The notes beneath the pieces are model-generated. The model was not told the DNA's origin, did not search any database, and saw only the letters and a list, made by a program, of their open reading frames with translations. From Clostridiales bacterium (lineage in GTDB: Bacteria > Bacillota > Clostridia > Oscillospirales > Oscillospiraceae), in contig CABIYX010000038.1 in assembly GCA_902363045.1 (NCBI GenBank), forward strand, positions 1-28,545: 28,545 nucleotides of DNA. Reading direction: 5' to 3'. The translations under genes were made by a program, and so were the position numbers. Positions 1 to 6,861 of this stretch are shown here, piece after piece (within the stretch, counting starts at the first letter, position 1; the number at the start of each line of letters is the position of its first letter).

Positions 1-485
1 CTCGGTTTGAGCCAGAAGCGGGTCTTACCGGAACCGGAGCCGCCGATCACCAGCACATTTTTGTTTCTGGCGGTCTTTGGGTCTTTGGGGCGGCTGTTCA
101 TGGTCAGGCTTTCGGTTTTTGTGAGAATGACATTGTTCTGGAACACCGAGTCGATATAGGGAGCAATATCCTCACGGGTTCCCCAACGGGCAGAACCATA
201 CTCCATGCCGTGACGGTACTTCTTGGCGTTTTTACTTTTGAGATACACCGCCAGACGCAGGCCAGCACCGCAGCACAGCCCCACCAGCAGATCCAACGGG
301 TGCAGGCTGGGCCAGAAACTTTGCAACGCCCCAGGCAGGACAGCAAACAGGGAAAGGAATTTCTCTGAGGCATTTGCCCCCTGAGCCAGTCGCCATGCCT
401 CCCCGAAGTTGGTAGCAAACAGCCCCATCAGAAGATAGGGCAGGTTCAGCAAAACGAGCTTTTTGATGTCAAACTGCTTTTTCAT
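1..485 (-). CDS. VirD4/TraG-type conjugal coupling protein, N-terminal part
   Basis: Runs off the left edge; about 161 N-terminal residues are visible. Seen: start MKKQFDIKKLVLLNLPYLL, a first hydrophobic segment at residues ~10-25, a second at ~60-80, then the stretch KKYRHGMEYGSARWGT and a Walker A motif GGSGSGKT at ~residues 147-154. The order (two membrane segments, GSARWGT, P-loop) matches the VirD4-like coupling proteins of Firmicutes conjugative transposons (CD1115-like family). Family role: hexameric inner-membrane ATPase that brings the relaxase-DNA complex to the type IV secretion channel. Its ATG overlaps the TGA of the upstream PcfB gene (ATGA), so the two are translationally coupled. 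Walker B and the C-terminus lie outside the window. Confidence 0.93.
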   Translation of the reverse strand, partial: MKKQFDIKKLVLLNLPYLLMGLFATNFGEAWRLAQGANASEKFLSLFAVLPGALQSFWPSLHPLDLLVGLCCGAGLRLAVYLKSKNAKKYRHGMEYGSARWGTREDIAPYIDSVFQNNVILTKTESLTMNSRPKDPKTARNKNVLVIGGSGSGKTRFWLKP

Positions 486-982
486 CGTTCCAGCTCCTTT
501 CGCTTGGTGCGGTCCACCACGGCATTTTTGACCATCTCTTTGAACTGACTGAGTTTTGCCAGCACAGACGGGCGTTCCGTTTTCTCGGCCTTCTTGACCT
601 TTTTGCTGGTGTACTCGGTAAATGCAGCGGTCAGCGCATCGGCGTCACGGCCCTTGAAAAAGATCAGGTACTTGGGTGGGGAGCTGCTGCGGTCTTTCTT
701 CACCGCATAGTCCACACCATATTTCCGGGCGATCTTCTCAAATTCCTTGATGGAAGGGTCTGTGATCTCAATATTGGAGATCCCCTGATTCTGACCAATG
801 AGCTGCTTGACGGTCTGTTTGCCGTGAGGTGTCACAGGAGCGTCACGGCTTCTCTGCTTTTGCAGCTTCTTTTCCTTGCAGTGGGCCATGTACTTGCTGA
901 TGGCAGCTTTAAGCAGCCGACCGGTGAACTTTGTTCCACTGACAACCAGCGTTAAAGTCCTGTTTTCCACTTCTTCCTGCAT
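482..982 (-). CDS. PcfB family (DUF3801) conjugation protein
   Basis: About 166 residues starting MQEEVENRTLTLVVSGTKFT. This ATG was chosen because a GGAGG lies 8 bases before it; an ATG two codons upstream (988) sits almost on the GGAGG. Visible features: a conserved N-terminal block followed by KLLKAAISKYMAH-like helix, a basic middle region, a core around residues 75-125 (IEITDPSIKEFEKIARKYGVDYAV, then YLIFFKGRDADALTAAF), and a lysine-rich tail. This is the pattern of PcfB/DUF3801 proteins, which sit directly before the coupling protein in Gram-positive conjugative elements (pCF10 PcfB is an accessory factor of transfer). The stop overlaps the coupling-protein start. Function in this element is inferred from family and position. 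Confidence 0.88.
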   Translation of the reverse strand: MQEEVENRTLTLVVSGTKFTGRLLKAAISKYMAHCKEKKLQKQRSRDAPVTPHGKQTVKQLIGQNQGISNIEITDPSIKEFEKIARKYGVDYAVKKDRSSSPPKYLIFFKGRDADALTAAFTEYTSKKVKKAEKTERPSVLAKLSQFKEMVKNAVVDRTKRKELER

Positions 983-1068
983 TTTCATCGCCTCCTTTCC
1001 ACAGAGTGTGCAGGGGTGGTGCATTTCTTTCTAAGGCGGAACCACCAGCCGCCGGAGAAGATATTTCT

Positions 1069-1488
1069 TTATCGCTCCATCCCTCGGCTCTTTTTCTTTA
1101 CCGGCTTCTTATCCGGCAGATTCCACTCTTTCCGAAACTCTGCCACACCTTTGGGGTCAAATGCCTTCAACTTCTCCAGATCAAAGGCAACAGCAGAATA
1201 TTTTCCATAACCGGACTGCACCTGGTAGGGAAGCACCTTCCCCAATTTGTTCTCTTTGATGAATCGCAGCAGGTCCTTGCTGATGTCACCGGAAATAAAC
1301 GCCTCTCCGGGGTCCAGAGAATACCCCGGAAGGTTCACCGTCATATCTGCAAACGGTTCCGCCCCATCTTCTGTATGGGTAATCATGCCGATATAAAGCC
1401 GCTGATTATTCGCATACATCCCAAGTTGCAGCGATATGGTTTCTTCCCCATATTCCCACTTGAAGGGTACTTTCTTTTCCTCATTCAT
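1069..1488 (-). CDS. DUF4313-type conjugative-element protein
   Basis: 139 residues starting MNEEKKVPFKWEYGEE, with AGGAGG about 8 bases before the ATG. Characteristic blocks are NNQRLYIGM (~27-35), EPFADMTVNLPGYSLDPGEAFI (~44-65), DISKDLLRFIKENKLG (~68-83) and SGYGKYSAVAFDLEKLKAFDP (~92-112), ending in a lysine/arginine-rich tail. This is the DUF4313 pattern found beside pcfB and traG in Clostridia ICEs. No signal peptide or membrane segment. No biochemical role is established that I know of; a cytoplasmic accessory of the element is the most that position allows. Confidence 0.84.
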   Translation of the reverse strand: MNEEKKVPFKWEYGEETISLQLGMYANNQRLYIGMITHTEDGAEPFADMTVNLPGYSLDPGEAFISGDISKDLLRFIKENKLGKVLPYQVQSGYGKYSAVAFDLEKLKAFDPKGVAEFRKEWNLPDKKPVKKKSRGMER

Positions 1489-1500
1489 ATCGGATACCTC

Positions 1501-1812
1501 CTATCGTATCTGTTCTTTGTGGTCATAAAACAAATCTCCATTTCTGACCTTTGCATGGCTGAGAATTTTGATCTGCCCCTTTGCCTGACTGTCCAGCGCT
1601 TTTTCATAGCCTATATCTGACAAAAACAGGCGGGTCCGTTCTCCTTTCCAGCCCACCGGGGAGTCATCGGTCAGCACATCAAAAATAACCATGTGCCGGG
1701 TATTCTCCGCAAATCGCTGAAGATCCATGTAGTCATGGCCGTGGTAGTTCTGCGCCCCGGCCTTCTGGCGCATTTCCTCCATCAGCTGACCGATTGTTTT
1801 GCCTTCCTGCAT
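1501..1812 (-). CDS. Small ICE protein, paralogue of the 3781-4053 gene
   Basis: About 103 residues starting MQEGKTIGQLMEEM; a GTG three codons upstream (1821) is an alternative start and lies nearer the GGAAGGGAA ribosome site. The C-terminal half carries RTRLFLSDIGYEKALDSQ followed by QIKILSHAKVRNGDL. The gene product at 3781-4053 has the parallel series MRLFLTEDGYQSALQSQ and EIKIKRYAHVIEGHI, so both belong to one unnamed family. Sits 12 bases upstream of the DUF4313 gene in the same operon. Soluble, no known domain recognised. I do not know its function. Confidence 0.78.
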   Translation of the reverse strand: MQEGKTIGQLMEEMRQKAGAQNYHGHDYMDLQRFAENTRHMVIFDVLTDDSPVGWKGERTRLFLSDIGYEKALDSQAKGQIKILSHAKVRNGDLFYDHKEQIR

Positions 1813-1834
1813 AAAACCCACTTCCCTTCCGTTC

Positions 1835-2581
1835 TTATGAGACCAGCAAGATCATCTCCCGAAGCTGGGCAAAATACAGCTTGCCTTGCGGAGTTATCAG
1901 CGTATAAGAACCGGTATGACCGTGATTGCAGTAGTCCTTTACACAAAACAGCCCTTCATTGGCTGGCTTTGCATAGGGCAGTACATTGCCGGACGCAGTG
2001 CGGTACACAAAACGCTTTTCCAGAAGAAATCGGACAAAGCGGCGTTCCGGGACAGCAAGCTCTTTGGCAGTAGTTCTGAGATTGGTGCTATGCTCCAAAT
2101 CAATAAACAGGTCATAGAAAGCGGCTTTACCCTCCAGCTGTGCGTTTGCTATGCGCAGAGATACATTCTCCTCTCGTTCAGCCAGGAGATCTGAGCAGAG
2201 CTTGAGCAGTGCCTCCGGTGAAGTGGCTACTTCCCATAGCTTTTCTTTTGTGAGATAGGACCCATGCTTGCGAATGGTAGGAAGAACCTCGTCAAAGACC
2301 CATTTTTCAAATCGTTCTGCCGATGGCAATTTGCTGTGGACAATCAAGCGATACAGGTTTCCTTCGCTGATGAATTTAGCTTTCTGTTTACGCCCCAAAT
2401 TATCGGTGAGGTGGTAAAACGCCACCCCACCTTCTCTGCAATGTGTCTTTAGGGCATTTACTGTATCTTTGTATCCCAGAGATTTTGCAACATCAGCGCC
2501 GCAAAACAGGTATTTCCCATTTTCCTCGATTACTCGAATGCTTCCAAACTCTGGACTATTGAAAATCTCAATCTGATTCAT
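1835..2581 (-). CDS. BRO-N / KilAC phage-type antirepressor
   Basis: 248 residues, start MNQIEIFNSPEFGSIRVI with AAAGGAGG before the ATG. N-terminal ~105 residues match the BRO-N fold: GADVAKSLGYKDTVNALKTHC, FISEGNLYRLIVHSKLPSAERFEKWVFDEVLPTIRKHGSY in blocks. A helical linker (~110-150) leads to a C-terminal KilAC/ANT-like domain (~150-245) with TAKELAVPERRFVRFLLEK and a final TPQGKLYF block. Family role: DNA-binding antirepressors of phages and mobile elements, which counteract a cI-like repressor. Here it lies between the replication-type gene and the transfer genes, so control of ICE induction is a fair inference but is not shown by sequence. Confidence 0.88.
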   Translation of the reverse strand: MNQIEIFNSPEFGSIRVIEENGKYLFCGADVAKSLGYKDTVNALKTHCREGGVAFYHLTDNLGRKQKAKFISEGNLYRLIVHSKLPSAERFEKWVFDEVLPTIRKHGSYLTKEKLWEVATSPEALLKLCSDLLAEREENVSLRIANAQLEGKAAFYDLFIDLEHSTNLRTTAKELAVPERRFVRFLLEKRFVYRTASGNVLPYAKPANEGLFCVKDYCNHGHTGSYTLITPQGKLYFAQLREMILLVS

Positions 2582-2604
2582 GCTGTGCCTCCTTTGGTGT
2601 AATA

Positions 2605-2628
2605 CAAAAGCGGCCGATTACCAGCCGC
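2605..2628 (-). terminator. Hairpin overlapping the DUF6017 stop codon
   Basis: On the minus strand GCGGC, a 9-base loop and GCCGC are followed by TTTT. The TAA stop of the upstream gene lies in the loop. The stem is short (5 bp), so termination may be partial and allow read-through to the antirepressor gene. Confidence 0.45.
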
Positions 2629-3496
2629 CTGCGTGCATATCGTGGTTGACCAATGAAGTGAAGTGATTGTTCATGGTGGTAGGCGCATTGAACAGCACCG
2701 CGAGCAGGTACTGCTTGATGTTGCGTACCTGAGTGGTGTTCTTTTGCAGACAGTCCATGACAAACTCGATGTGAGAGCTGTCCAGCTTCAAAAAGCGGGA
2801 GCGTACAATCTCGTGAGGAAAGTCCGCACCAGAGATCCGGGTGGTCTTTCGTTTGGCACAGACCGTTTCTACCAACAGCTCTACAATCTCATTCAGGTCA
2901 TCCAGGTAGAGAGGATAACGCTGCTTCAGACAGTCATACTCGATATTCTCCAAAATCAATTCCCGATAATTTTCTATCTCTGTGACAGACATCGCATCCC
3001 TTCCTTTCCGTTCCGGCGGTATTGCCGCCGCTGTTTCCCGGAAGGGAATGGAATCGGTATTTGATCCATGAGTATTTTGTTTTTGGGTATTTGATTTCTT
3101 AGTATTTAATTGTGTTGGATTTTCCGGTAACGGATTTACCGCTGACGGGTTTACCGTTATCGGGTTTTCCGACGACGGCTTATCCAACATCGGTTCTCCC
3201 TCGATGGGACGCTCAAAAATGGTATACTCATTGGCTGCGAATTTACCAGAAGCATCAGTTGTCTGTTTGCGCCGAATGTATCCGGCTGTTTCAAGCTCAT
3301 TGACAGCAGAGCGGATTGCATCTTTGCTTTCTCGATTGATATAGCTGAGTCCTGACAGCGTATAATCCCAGTCATCAGGCAGAGATAACATCTGCGACAA
3401 GAGACCCTTTGCCTTCAAAGAAAGCCGTTTATCCTTTAGATGGAAATTGCTCATAACCGTGTAATCGCCAGTGCGTTCTACACGAAAAACAGCCAT
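2618..3496 (-). CDS. DUF6017 / replication-initiator-like winged-helix protein
   Basis: 292 residues, start MAVFRVERTGDYTVMSNFHL with AAGGAG upstream. The N-terminal ~95 residues are a winged helix: LSLKAKGLLSQMLSLPDDWDYTLSGL, then SKDAIRSAVNELETAGYIRR. This resembles the N-terminal domain of RepA/DnaD-like initiators used by Firmicutes plasmids and ICEs. A low-complexity linker at ~100-150 repeats Asn-Pro and Ser/Thr/Asn units (NPITVNPSAVNPLPENPTQLN). The C-terminal ~130 residues form the DUF6017-like helical domain ending in IKQYLLAVLFNAPTTMNNHF. Probable role: replication or regulation of the excised element. A terminator hairpin lies between this gene and the parAB operon upstream, so it may have its own promoter, which I could not pin down. 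Confidence 0.82.
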   Translation of the reverse strand: MAVFRVERTGDYTVMSNFHLKDKRLSLKAKGLLSQMLSLPDDWDYTLSGLSYINRESKDAIRSAVNELETAGYIRRKQTTDASGKFAANEYTIFERPIEGEPMLDKPSSENPITVNPSAVNPLPENPTQLNTKKSNTQKQNTHGSNTDSIPFRETAAAIPPERKGRDAMSVTEIENYRELILENIEYDCLKQRYPLYLDDLNEIVELLVETVCAKRKTTRISGADFPHEIVRSRFLKLDSSHIEFVMDCLQKNTTQVRNIKQYLLAVLFNAPTTMNNHFTSLVNHDMHAGGW

Positions 3497-3526
3497 TTAC
3501 TTCACTCCTTTCATTTCTCAGGTATG

Positions 3527-3558
3527 AAAAAAGCCGCAATTCATAAGAGAATTGTGGC
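3527..3558 (-). terminator. Intrinsic terminator after the parAB-small-gene operon
   Basis: Minus-strand reading gives GCCACAATTC, a 6-base loop, GAATTGCGGC and then TTTTTT. Nine of ten stem positions are Watson-Crick and one is G-U. It lies 6 bases beyond the small gene ending at 3564 and before the DUF6017 gene. Confidence 0.78.
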
Positions 3559-3563
3559 AGCGG

Positions 3564-3752
3564 TTAGGGTCTGTCTGTATCTTTTTTCTTGCGTCGGTAG
3601 GGGCGTTTTGGCATTGGTGGTTTATCAAACAGATCCCTTTCCTGAGAAAATGGTAAGGTTTGAAAAACACGGTCAATCTCGGTGGATTCCATATCACGCT
3701 GTGAGCGGCAATCTTCTTGAATAGCTTCTCGGATTTCTCTTACAGTACACAT
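3564..3752 (-). CDS. Small hypothetical ICE protein
   Basis: About 62 residues starting MCTVREIREAIQEDCRSQ; another ATG two codons upstream (3758) is closer to the GAAAGGAAAGG ribosome site and is the alternative start. The first half looks helical and acidic (REIREAIQEDCRSQRDMESTEIDRVF); the end is proline- and lysine-rich (PPMPKRPYRRKKKDTDRP). No domain recognised. It is the last gene of the parA-parB operon before a terminator. Its reality is supported by ribosome site, spacing and operon position rather than by homology. Confidence 0.62.
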   Translation of the reverse strand: MCTVREIREAIQEDCRSQRDMESTEIDRVFQTLPFSQERDLFDKPPMPKRPYRRKKKDTDRP

Positions 3753-3780
3753 ATTCATTCCTTTCCTTTCGTTGTATCGG

Positions 3781-4053
3781 TTATGAACGACGGTGTTTTT
3801 TAGGTTTGAAGTCGAGGATATGCCCCTCAATAACATGAGCATATCTCTTAATTTTGATTTCTCGCCGCTGCTGGCTTTGCAGAGCTGACTGATACCCGTC
3901 CTCTGTGAGAAAAAGCCTCATTTCGTCACCGGGTTCTCCATAAGCAGTAGGGCGCAAGACAGTAAACTCAATCATCCAGCAAGTGCTGTCCCAAAATCGC
4001 TCCACTGCAAGAATGTTGTGGCCTTTCAGCTCCCTTGCTGCAATATCTTTCAT
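3781..4053 (-). CDS. Small ICE protein, paralogue of the 1501-1812 gene
   Basis: About 90 residues starting MKDIAARELKGHNILAVE, with GGGAG 5 bases before the ATG. A further ATG at 4068 overlaps the parB stop (ATGA) and is an equally possible, translationally coupled start that adds MKGEP. The C-terminal half, MRLFLTEDGYQSALQSQ then IKIKRYAHVIEGHILDFKPKK, parallels the 1501-1812 product. Two copies of one unnamed family inside a single element suggests an old duplication or two subunits of one complex. No catalytic motif seen; function unknown. Confidence 0.75.
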   Translation of the reverse strand: MKDIAARELKGHNILAVERFWDSTCWMIEFTVLRPTAYGEPGDEMRLFLTEDGYQSALQSQQRREIKIKRYAHVIEGHILDFKPKKHRRS

Positions 4054-4064
4054 AGGCTCTCCCT

Positions 4065-4994
4065 TCATCGTTCCTGATCTCGTTGGCGTTTTTTCTGCCA
4101 TTGTTCCAGCAGTTTAATAATGGTTTCCTGCATTTTGGCCGGTGTATAGCTTTTGGGAAAATACTTTCGCAAGGTATCACTGCTCAAGGTCACTTTATCC
4201 AGATCACTCTTTTTTTCCTCTGACATGATGGCAAGCATCACATCTTCTGACAATTTCCCGTCCTGGCTGAACTTTTTCATTCGCTGAGCCTGAGAAAGAG
4301 AAGGGGTAGCCTGCTCATAGTCCATTGTTTCCACCAGCATTTGCTGTTCGTCCGGTTTCAAAAAAGAGAGTTCATAGGCTGGATTAAATGCGATTTTCTT
4401 TTCATCCACCATATCCAAAAGCTCTGGAATCAGCTCAGTCAAACGAACATATCGCATTACCTGGATACCGCTTCGTTCACCGGCTTCTTTTGCCACCTGG
4501 TCTCTGGCGCTCAACTTCTGTTCAACTTGAACAGAAGTCAGGTCTGTTCTTGCTCCCTGATGTTTAATGGCTTCCAGCTTCATTTTGTAGGCAAAGGCCC
4601 TTTCACTGGGGAGCAGATTTTCTCGCTGCAAATTGCTGTCAACCATAATAATTGTGGCAGCATCGTCATCCAAGTCGCGCACAATGACAGGCATGGTTTC
4701 TTTTTCGGCCAATTCGCTGGCCCTGCGGCGTCTGTGACCGGCTACCAGCTCATAACCGCCATCAGGCCGTGGTCTGGCAATCGCAGGAACCAACACTCCA
4801 TACTTTTTGATGCTGTCTGCGGTTTCTATCATTGCATCATCATCCTTGACCTTGAAGGGGTGATCCTTGAACGGATGCAGTTCAGATAGGGGAATTTCCT
4901 GAATTTTTTCCAGTTGCTCGTCTTGCCGACTTTCTTCAGTAGAAAACAGGTCATCTACTGAGGCCAGCTCTATTTTTTTCGCGCTGCTTTTCAA
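4065..4994 (-). CDS. parB: ParB/Spo0J-family partition protein
   Basis: 309 residues. The start is TTG, set by AAGGAGG nine bases upstream and by 44-base overlap with the end of parA. The ParB N-terminal (CTPase) domain is clear: LHPFKDHPFKV (~40-50), then GVLVPAIARPRPDGGYELVAGHRRRRAS in two parts (~75-105), the GHRRRRA arginine patch being the CTP/DNA-clamp motif. A helix-turn-helix region follows (~165-220: KEAGERSGIQVMRYVRLTELIPELL). Role: binds parS-like sites and, with ParA, stabilises the element, probably when it is excised and circular. No parS site was identified by eye. Confidence 0.9.
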   Translation of the reverse strand: MKSSAKKIELASVDDLFSTEESRQDEQLEKIQEIPLSELHPFKDHPFKVKDDDAMIETADSIKKYGVLVPAIARPRPDGGYELVAGHRRRRASELAEKETMPVIVRDLDDDAATIIMVDSNLQRENLLPSERAFAYKMKLEAIKHQGARTDLTSVQVEQKLSARDQVAKEAGERSGIQVMRYVRLTELIPELLDMVDEKKIAFNPAYELSFLKPDEQQMLVETMDYEQATPSLSQAQRMKKFSQDGKLSEDVMLAIMSEEKKSDLDKVTLSSDTLRKYFPKSYTPAKMQETIIKLLEQWQKKRQRDQER

Positions 4995-5772
4995 GTTTCA
5001 ATACCTCCTTCGTCAGATTTTTGTAGCCCTCAGCCACTTTGCCATTAGGATCATGGGCATAAATGCTTTTTCCTTCAGCACTGATTTCTTTAGCCCTGAC
5101 AGAATGAGGAATTTCTGATGTAAACACCTTGATCTTACTGCCATAGGTTTCGCGCAGGAGAGCGGAGATTTCTTTGGCAAAATTGGTTCGGCTGTCTACC
5201 ATCGTCAGCAGAATCCCATCAATTTGCAGCTTGGGATTGATTTGTCTGCGAACCTTATTGATAGTTTGCAAAAGCTGCTCCAAACCTTTAGCGGGAAGAT
5301 ACTCTGCCTGGACGGGGATTATAACCCTATTAGCGGCAGCCAGTGCATTGACTGTAAGCATACCCAGGGAGGGCTGGCAATCAATAAGGATATGGGAGTA
5401 TTGCCCCTTCAGCGTGTCCAGATATTGTCGCAGAATGGTTTCTCGGCTCATAGCGTTTACCAGAGATACCTCCATACCAGATAGTTGGATGTCCGCAGGC
5501 ATCAGGTCTACGCCCTCAGGGTGGTGCAGGATACCCTCGCCGGGACGAATTGGTTCATCCATCAAAATACGGCCCATAGCGTCTGACAGTGTAAAGGGCA
5601 GCTTGTCAGGTTGGGGGTTGCCCAAGCTGATGGTCAGGCTTCCCTGTGGGTCTCCGTCAATCAGAAGGACTTTCTTCCCAGACTGAGCCAGACCAATTCC
5701 AAGATTGGCACAAGTGGTTGTTTTGCCGACACCACCTTTTTGGTTGGCTATGGCAATAATCTGTGTATTCAT
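4951..5772 (-). CDS. parA: ParA-family partition ATPase
   Basis: 273 residues, start MNTQIIAIANQKGGVGKTT with GAGGTGA upstream. Deviant Walker A KGGVGKTT at residues 12-19, switch-I type DGDPQGSLT (~40-48), Walker B-like HILIDCQPSLGMLT (~131-144), and the C-terminal VRAKEISAEGKSIYAHDP segment typical of Soj/ParA proteins. It hydrolyses ATP on the nucleoid and moves ParB-bound DNA. It is the outermost gene of the element on this side and heads the parA-parB-small gene operon. A terminator-like hairpin lies in its leader (5807-5857). Confidence 0.94.
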   Translation of the reverse strand: MNTQIIAIANQKGGVGKTTTCANLGIGLAQSGKKVLLIDGDPQGSLTISLGNPQPDKLPFTLSDAMGRILMDEPIRPGEGILHHPEGVDLMPADIQLSGMEVSLVNAMSRETILRQYLDTLKGQYSHILIDCQPSLGMLTVNALAAANRVIIPVQAEYLPAKGLEQLLQTINKVRRQINPKLQIDGILLTMVDSRTNFAKEISALLRETYGSKIKVFTSEIPHSVRAKEISAEGKSIYAHDPNGKVAEGYKNLTKEVLKLEKQREKNRAGLSR

Positions 5773-5806
5773 AATTTCACCTCATTTCTTTCTAAGTTTA
5801 GATATG

Positions 5807-5857
5807 AAAAAAAGTGCCTGCTCTACCTTTCCTGAGAAAGATAAAACAGGCACTTTT
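5807..5857 (-). promoter_or_regulatory. Terminator-like hairpin in the parA leader
   Basis: On the minus strand AAAAGTGCCTG and CAGGCACTTTTTTT flank a 26-base loop that has its own inner CTTTC/GAAAG stem. The 3' arm runs into a 7-base U tract, the form of an intrinsic terminator, yet it lies about 35 bases before the parA start rather than after a gene. Either it attenuates parA or it insulates the element from chromosomal transcription entering across the att site. Confidence 0.65.
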
Positions 5858-6127
5858 ACTGGCTCAATACCTCTTGTAATGAGCCTCTATGTATGGTAGA
5901 CTATGTCCACGAGACCATAAATATAATTAAGTCCCGACGGGAATTGAACTTTTGGCTAACGCTAAAATTCGCGCCTTTGCAAACAGAGTGCAAACAATAG
6001 GGGGCTAAAATCCTTTGTTTTTGCTTGATTTTGCTTGTACGAGGTTTACAGTGAATGTGGAGAAATGCCTTGATATAACTGCATTTTCTTTATCTCCGTT
6101 GATAGGGAATATATGCACTGGGTCCAT
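5858..6127. other. Element terminus without a gene
   Basis: About 270 bases of lower-GC sequence between the parA leader and the att junction, with no convincing coding frame. It holds a direct repeat GCAAAC-5-GCAAAC near 5980 and a small imperfect inverted repeat around TTTTGGCTAACGCTAAAA near 5951. These might be recombinase arm sites. No integrase gene is present at this end. Confidence 0.5.
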
Positions 6128-6172
6128 CTCCTAAGGGTGAGGCTGGGGGTTCGATTCCCTTCTGGCGTGCCA
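6128..6172 (+). other. ICE attachment site: 3' half of tRNA-Arg(CCT)
   Basis: From 6128 the sequence fits a tRNA from anticodon loop to CCA: loop CTCCTAA (anticodon CCT), 3' anticodon stem GGGTG, 5-base variable loop, T stem GGGGG with loop TTCGATT and CCCTT, acceptor CTGGCGT, discriminator G, CCA at 6170-6172. Upstream bases (CCAT) cannot pair with GGGTG and no D arm or 5' acceptor arm exists. So tRNA identity begins exactly in the anticodon loop, the usual crossover point of tyrosine recombinases. The tRNA's own terminator follows at 6174. The intact tRNA-Arg is predicted at the far end of the element, left of the window. Confidence 0.85.
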
Positions 6173-6173
6173 C

Positions 6174-6212
6174 GTCGGAGCAAGCTTTGTATCGCTTGCT
6201 CCGACTTATTTT
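6174..6212 (+). terminator. tRNA-Arg terminator
   Basis: Perfect 12-bp stem GTCGGAGCAAGC / GCTTGCTCCGAC with an 8-base loop, followed by TTATTTTAT. Directly abuts the tRNA 3' end, as expected for chromosomal DNA beyond the attachment site. Confidence 0.85.
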
Positions 6213-6249
6213 ATAAGTCAGAGTACGCTCACGCCGCTGCTCCTCCTTT

Positions 6250-6305
6250 CCAACTGCGACCCGCTATCGCTGAGCTCGCAGTTGGTGTGCCGCCCTGCGG
6301 GCGGC
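6250..6305. repeat. Two tandem hairpins
   Basis: CCAACTGCGA / TCGCAGTTGG (10 bp, 16-base loop) at 6250-6285, followed by GCCGCCC-TGC-GGGCGGC at 6289-6305 and then ATATTTTG. The second could terminate plus-strand transcription. Together they resemble a dispersed extragenic repeat unit, but copy number cannot be judged here. Confidence 0.55.
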
Positions 6306-6347
6306 ATATTTTGTTTCTGACAGAAATATCGATTTTAACCATCCCTT

Positions 6348-6390
6348 CCCAAAAGAAAGACATGACCTACGGTCATGTCTTTCTTTTGGG
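6348..6390. terminator. 20-bp perfect inverted repeat downstream of yjdF
   Basis: Arms 6348-6367 and 6371-6390 are exact complements around the 3-base loop TAC. The A-rich/T-rich outer half gives a U-rich 3' arm on either strand, and GTTTTG follows on the plus strand. It lies 48 bases past the yjdF stop and probably ends that operon. Confidence 0.65.
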
Positions 6391-6438
6391 GTTTTGCTGC
6401 TGTCAAAGGAGCATAAATCCATTCTATAATACTTTGTG

Positions 6439-6861
6439 TTATCTTCCTCTGTGCCTGGCTTTCTTCTTTTCTTGCCATATAGCAAACTGGCGGTCCTTCT
6501 CCGCCTCTTTTTGCTTGCGGCTCTTAGTGTTCCGTTCCAGCTTACATTGCTCATGCTGGAGCTTCAATGCCTGCTGTGCCTTTGTTCCAATGCCTTTATC
6601 TTGCAGTTGGCTTTGGATCTCACGCTGCATACGTTTGGGGTTGACTTTTCGCTCTATGGCTACTTCGGCCTGGATTGGGGGACTGAATTTCAGCTTGTGC
6701 CAATTCTTCGACAGAAACTCATAGACCTCGTAATCTTTTGGCTCGGAGCCAAACGTGATTTTGCATACCTCATACCGAATGTGATCCGTTCTCTCGTATA
6801 GACCGATCCAAAACGGAGCTTCAAACAGGATGGTCAAGCTGCTTAGAAGACCTGCGCTCAT
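6439..6861 (-). CDS. yjdF: YjdF family protein (DUF2992)
   Basis: 140 residues, start MSAGLLSSLTILFEAPFWIGLYER. Its ATG overlaps the padR stop (ATGA). The YjdF pattern is clear: a beta-rich N-terminus with PFWIGLYERTD, then ITFGSEPKDYEVYEFL (~36-51), LKFSPP (~57-62), NPKRMQREIQSQL (~73-85) and KGIGTKAQQALKLQHEQ, ending in a very basic coiled-coil tail. In Bacillus and relatives yjdF is often controlled by a riboswitch that senses azaaromatic compounds. Here no such leader is evident; the gene follows a PadR regulator. That suggests response to a toxic aromatic through protein-based control. The biochemical activity of YjdF is not known to me. Confidence 0.88.
   Translation of the reverse strand: MSAGLLSSLTILFEAPFWIGLYERTDHIRYEVCKITFGSEPKDYEVYEFLSKNWHKLKFSPPIQAEVAIERKVNPKRMQREIQSQLQDKGIGTKAQQALKLQHEQCKLERNTKSRKQKEAEKDRQFAIWQEKKKARHRGR

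Noticed and set aside
1006..1620. Plus-strand open frame of about 204 codons in the ICE
   Set aside because: Opposite the DUF4313 gene and its neighbour, which have good ribosome sites and family motifs.
5931..5949. GTCCCGACGGGAATTGAAC resembling the reverse complement of a tRNA T arm and acceptor
   Set aside because: The 5' T-stem bases do not pair and no CCA, anticodon or D arm follows. It may be a chance match or an old att scar.
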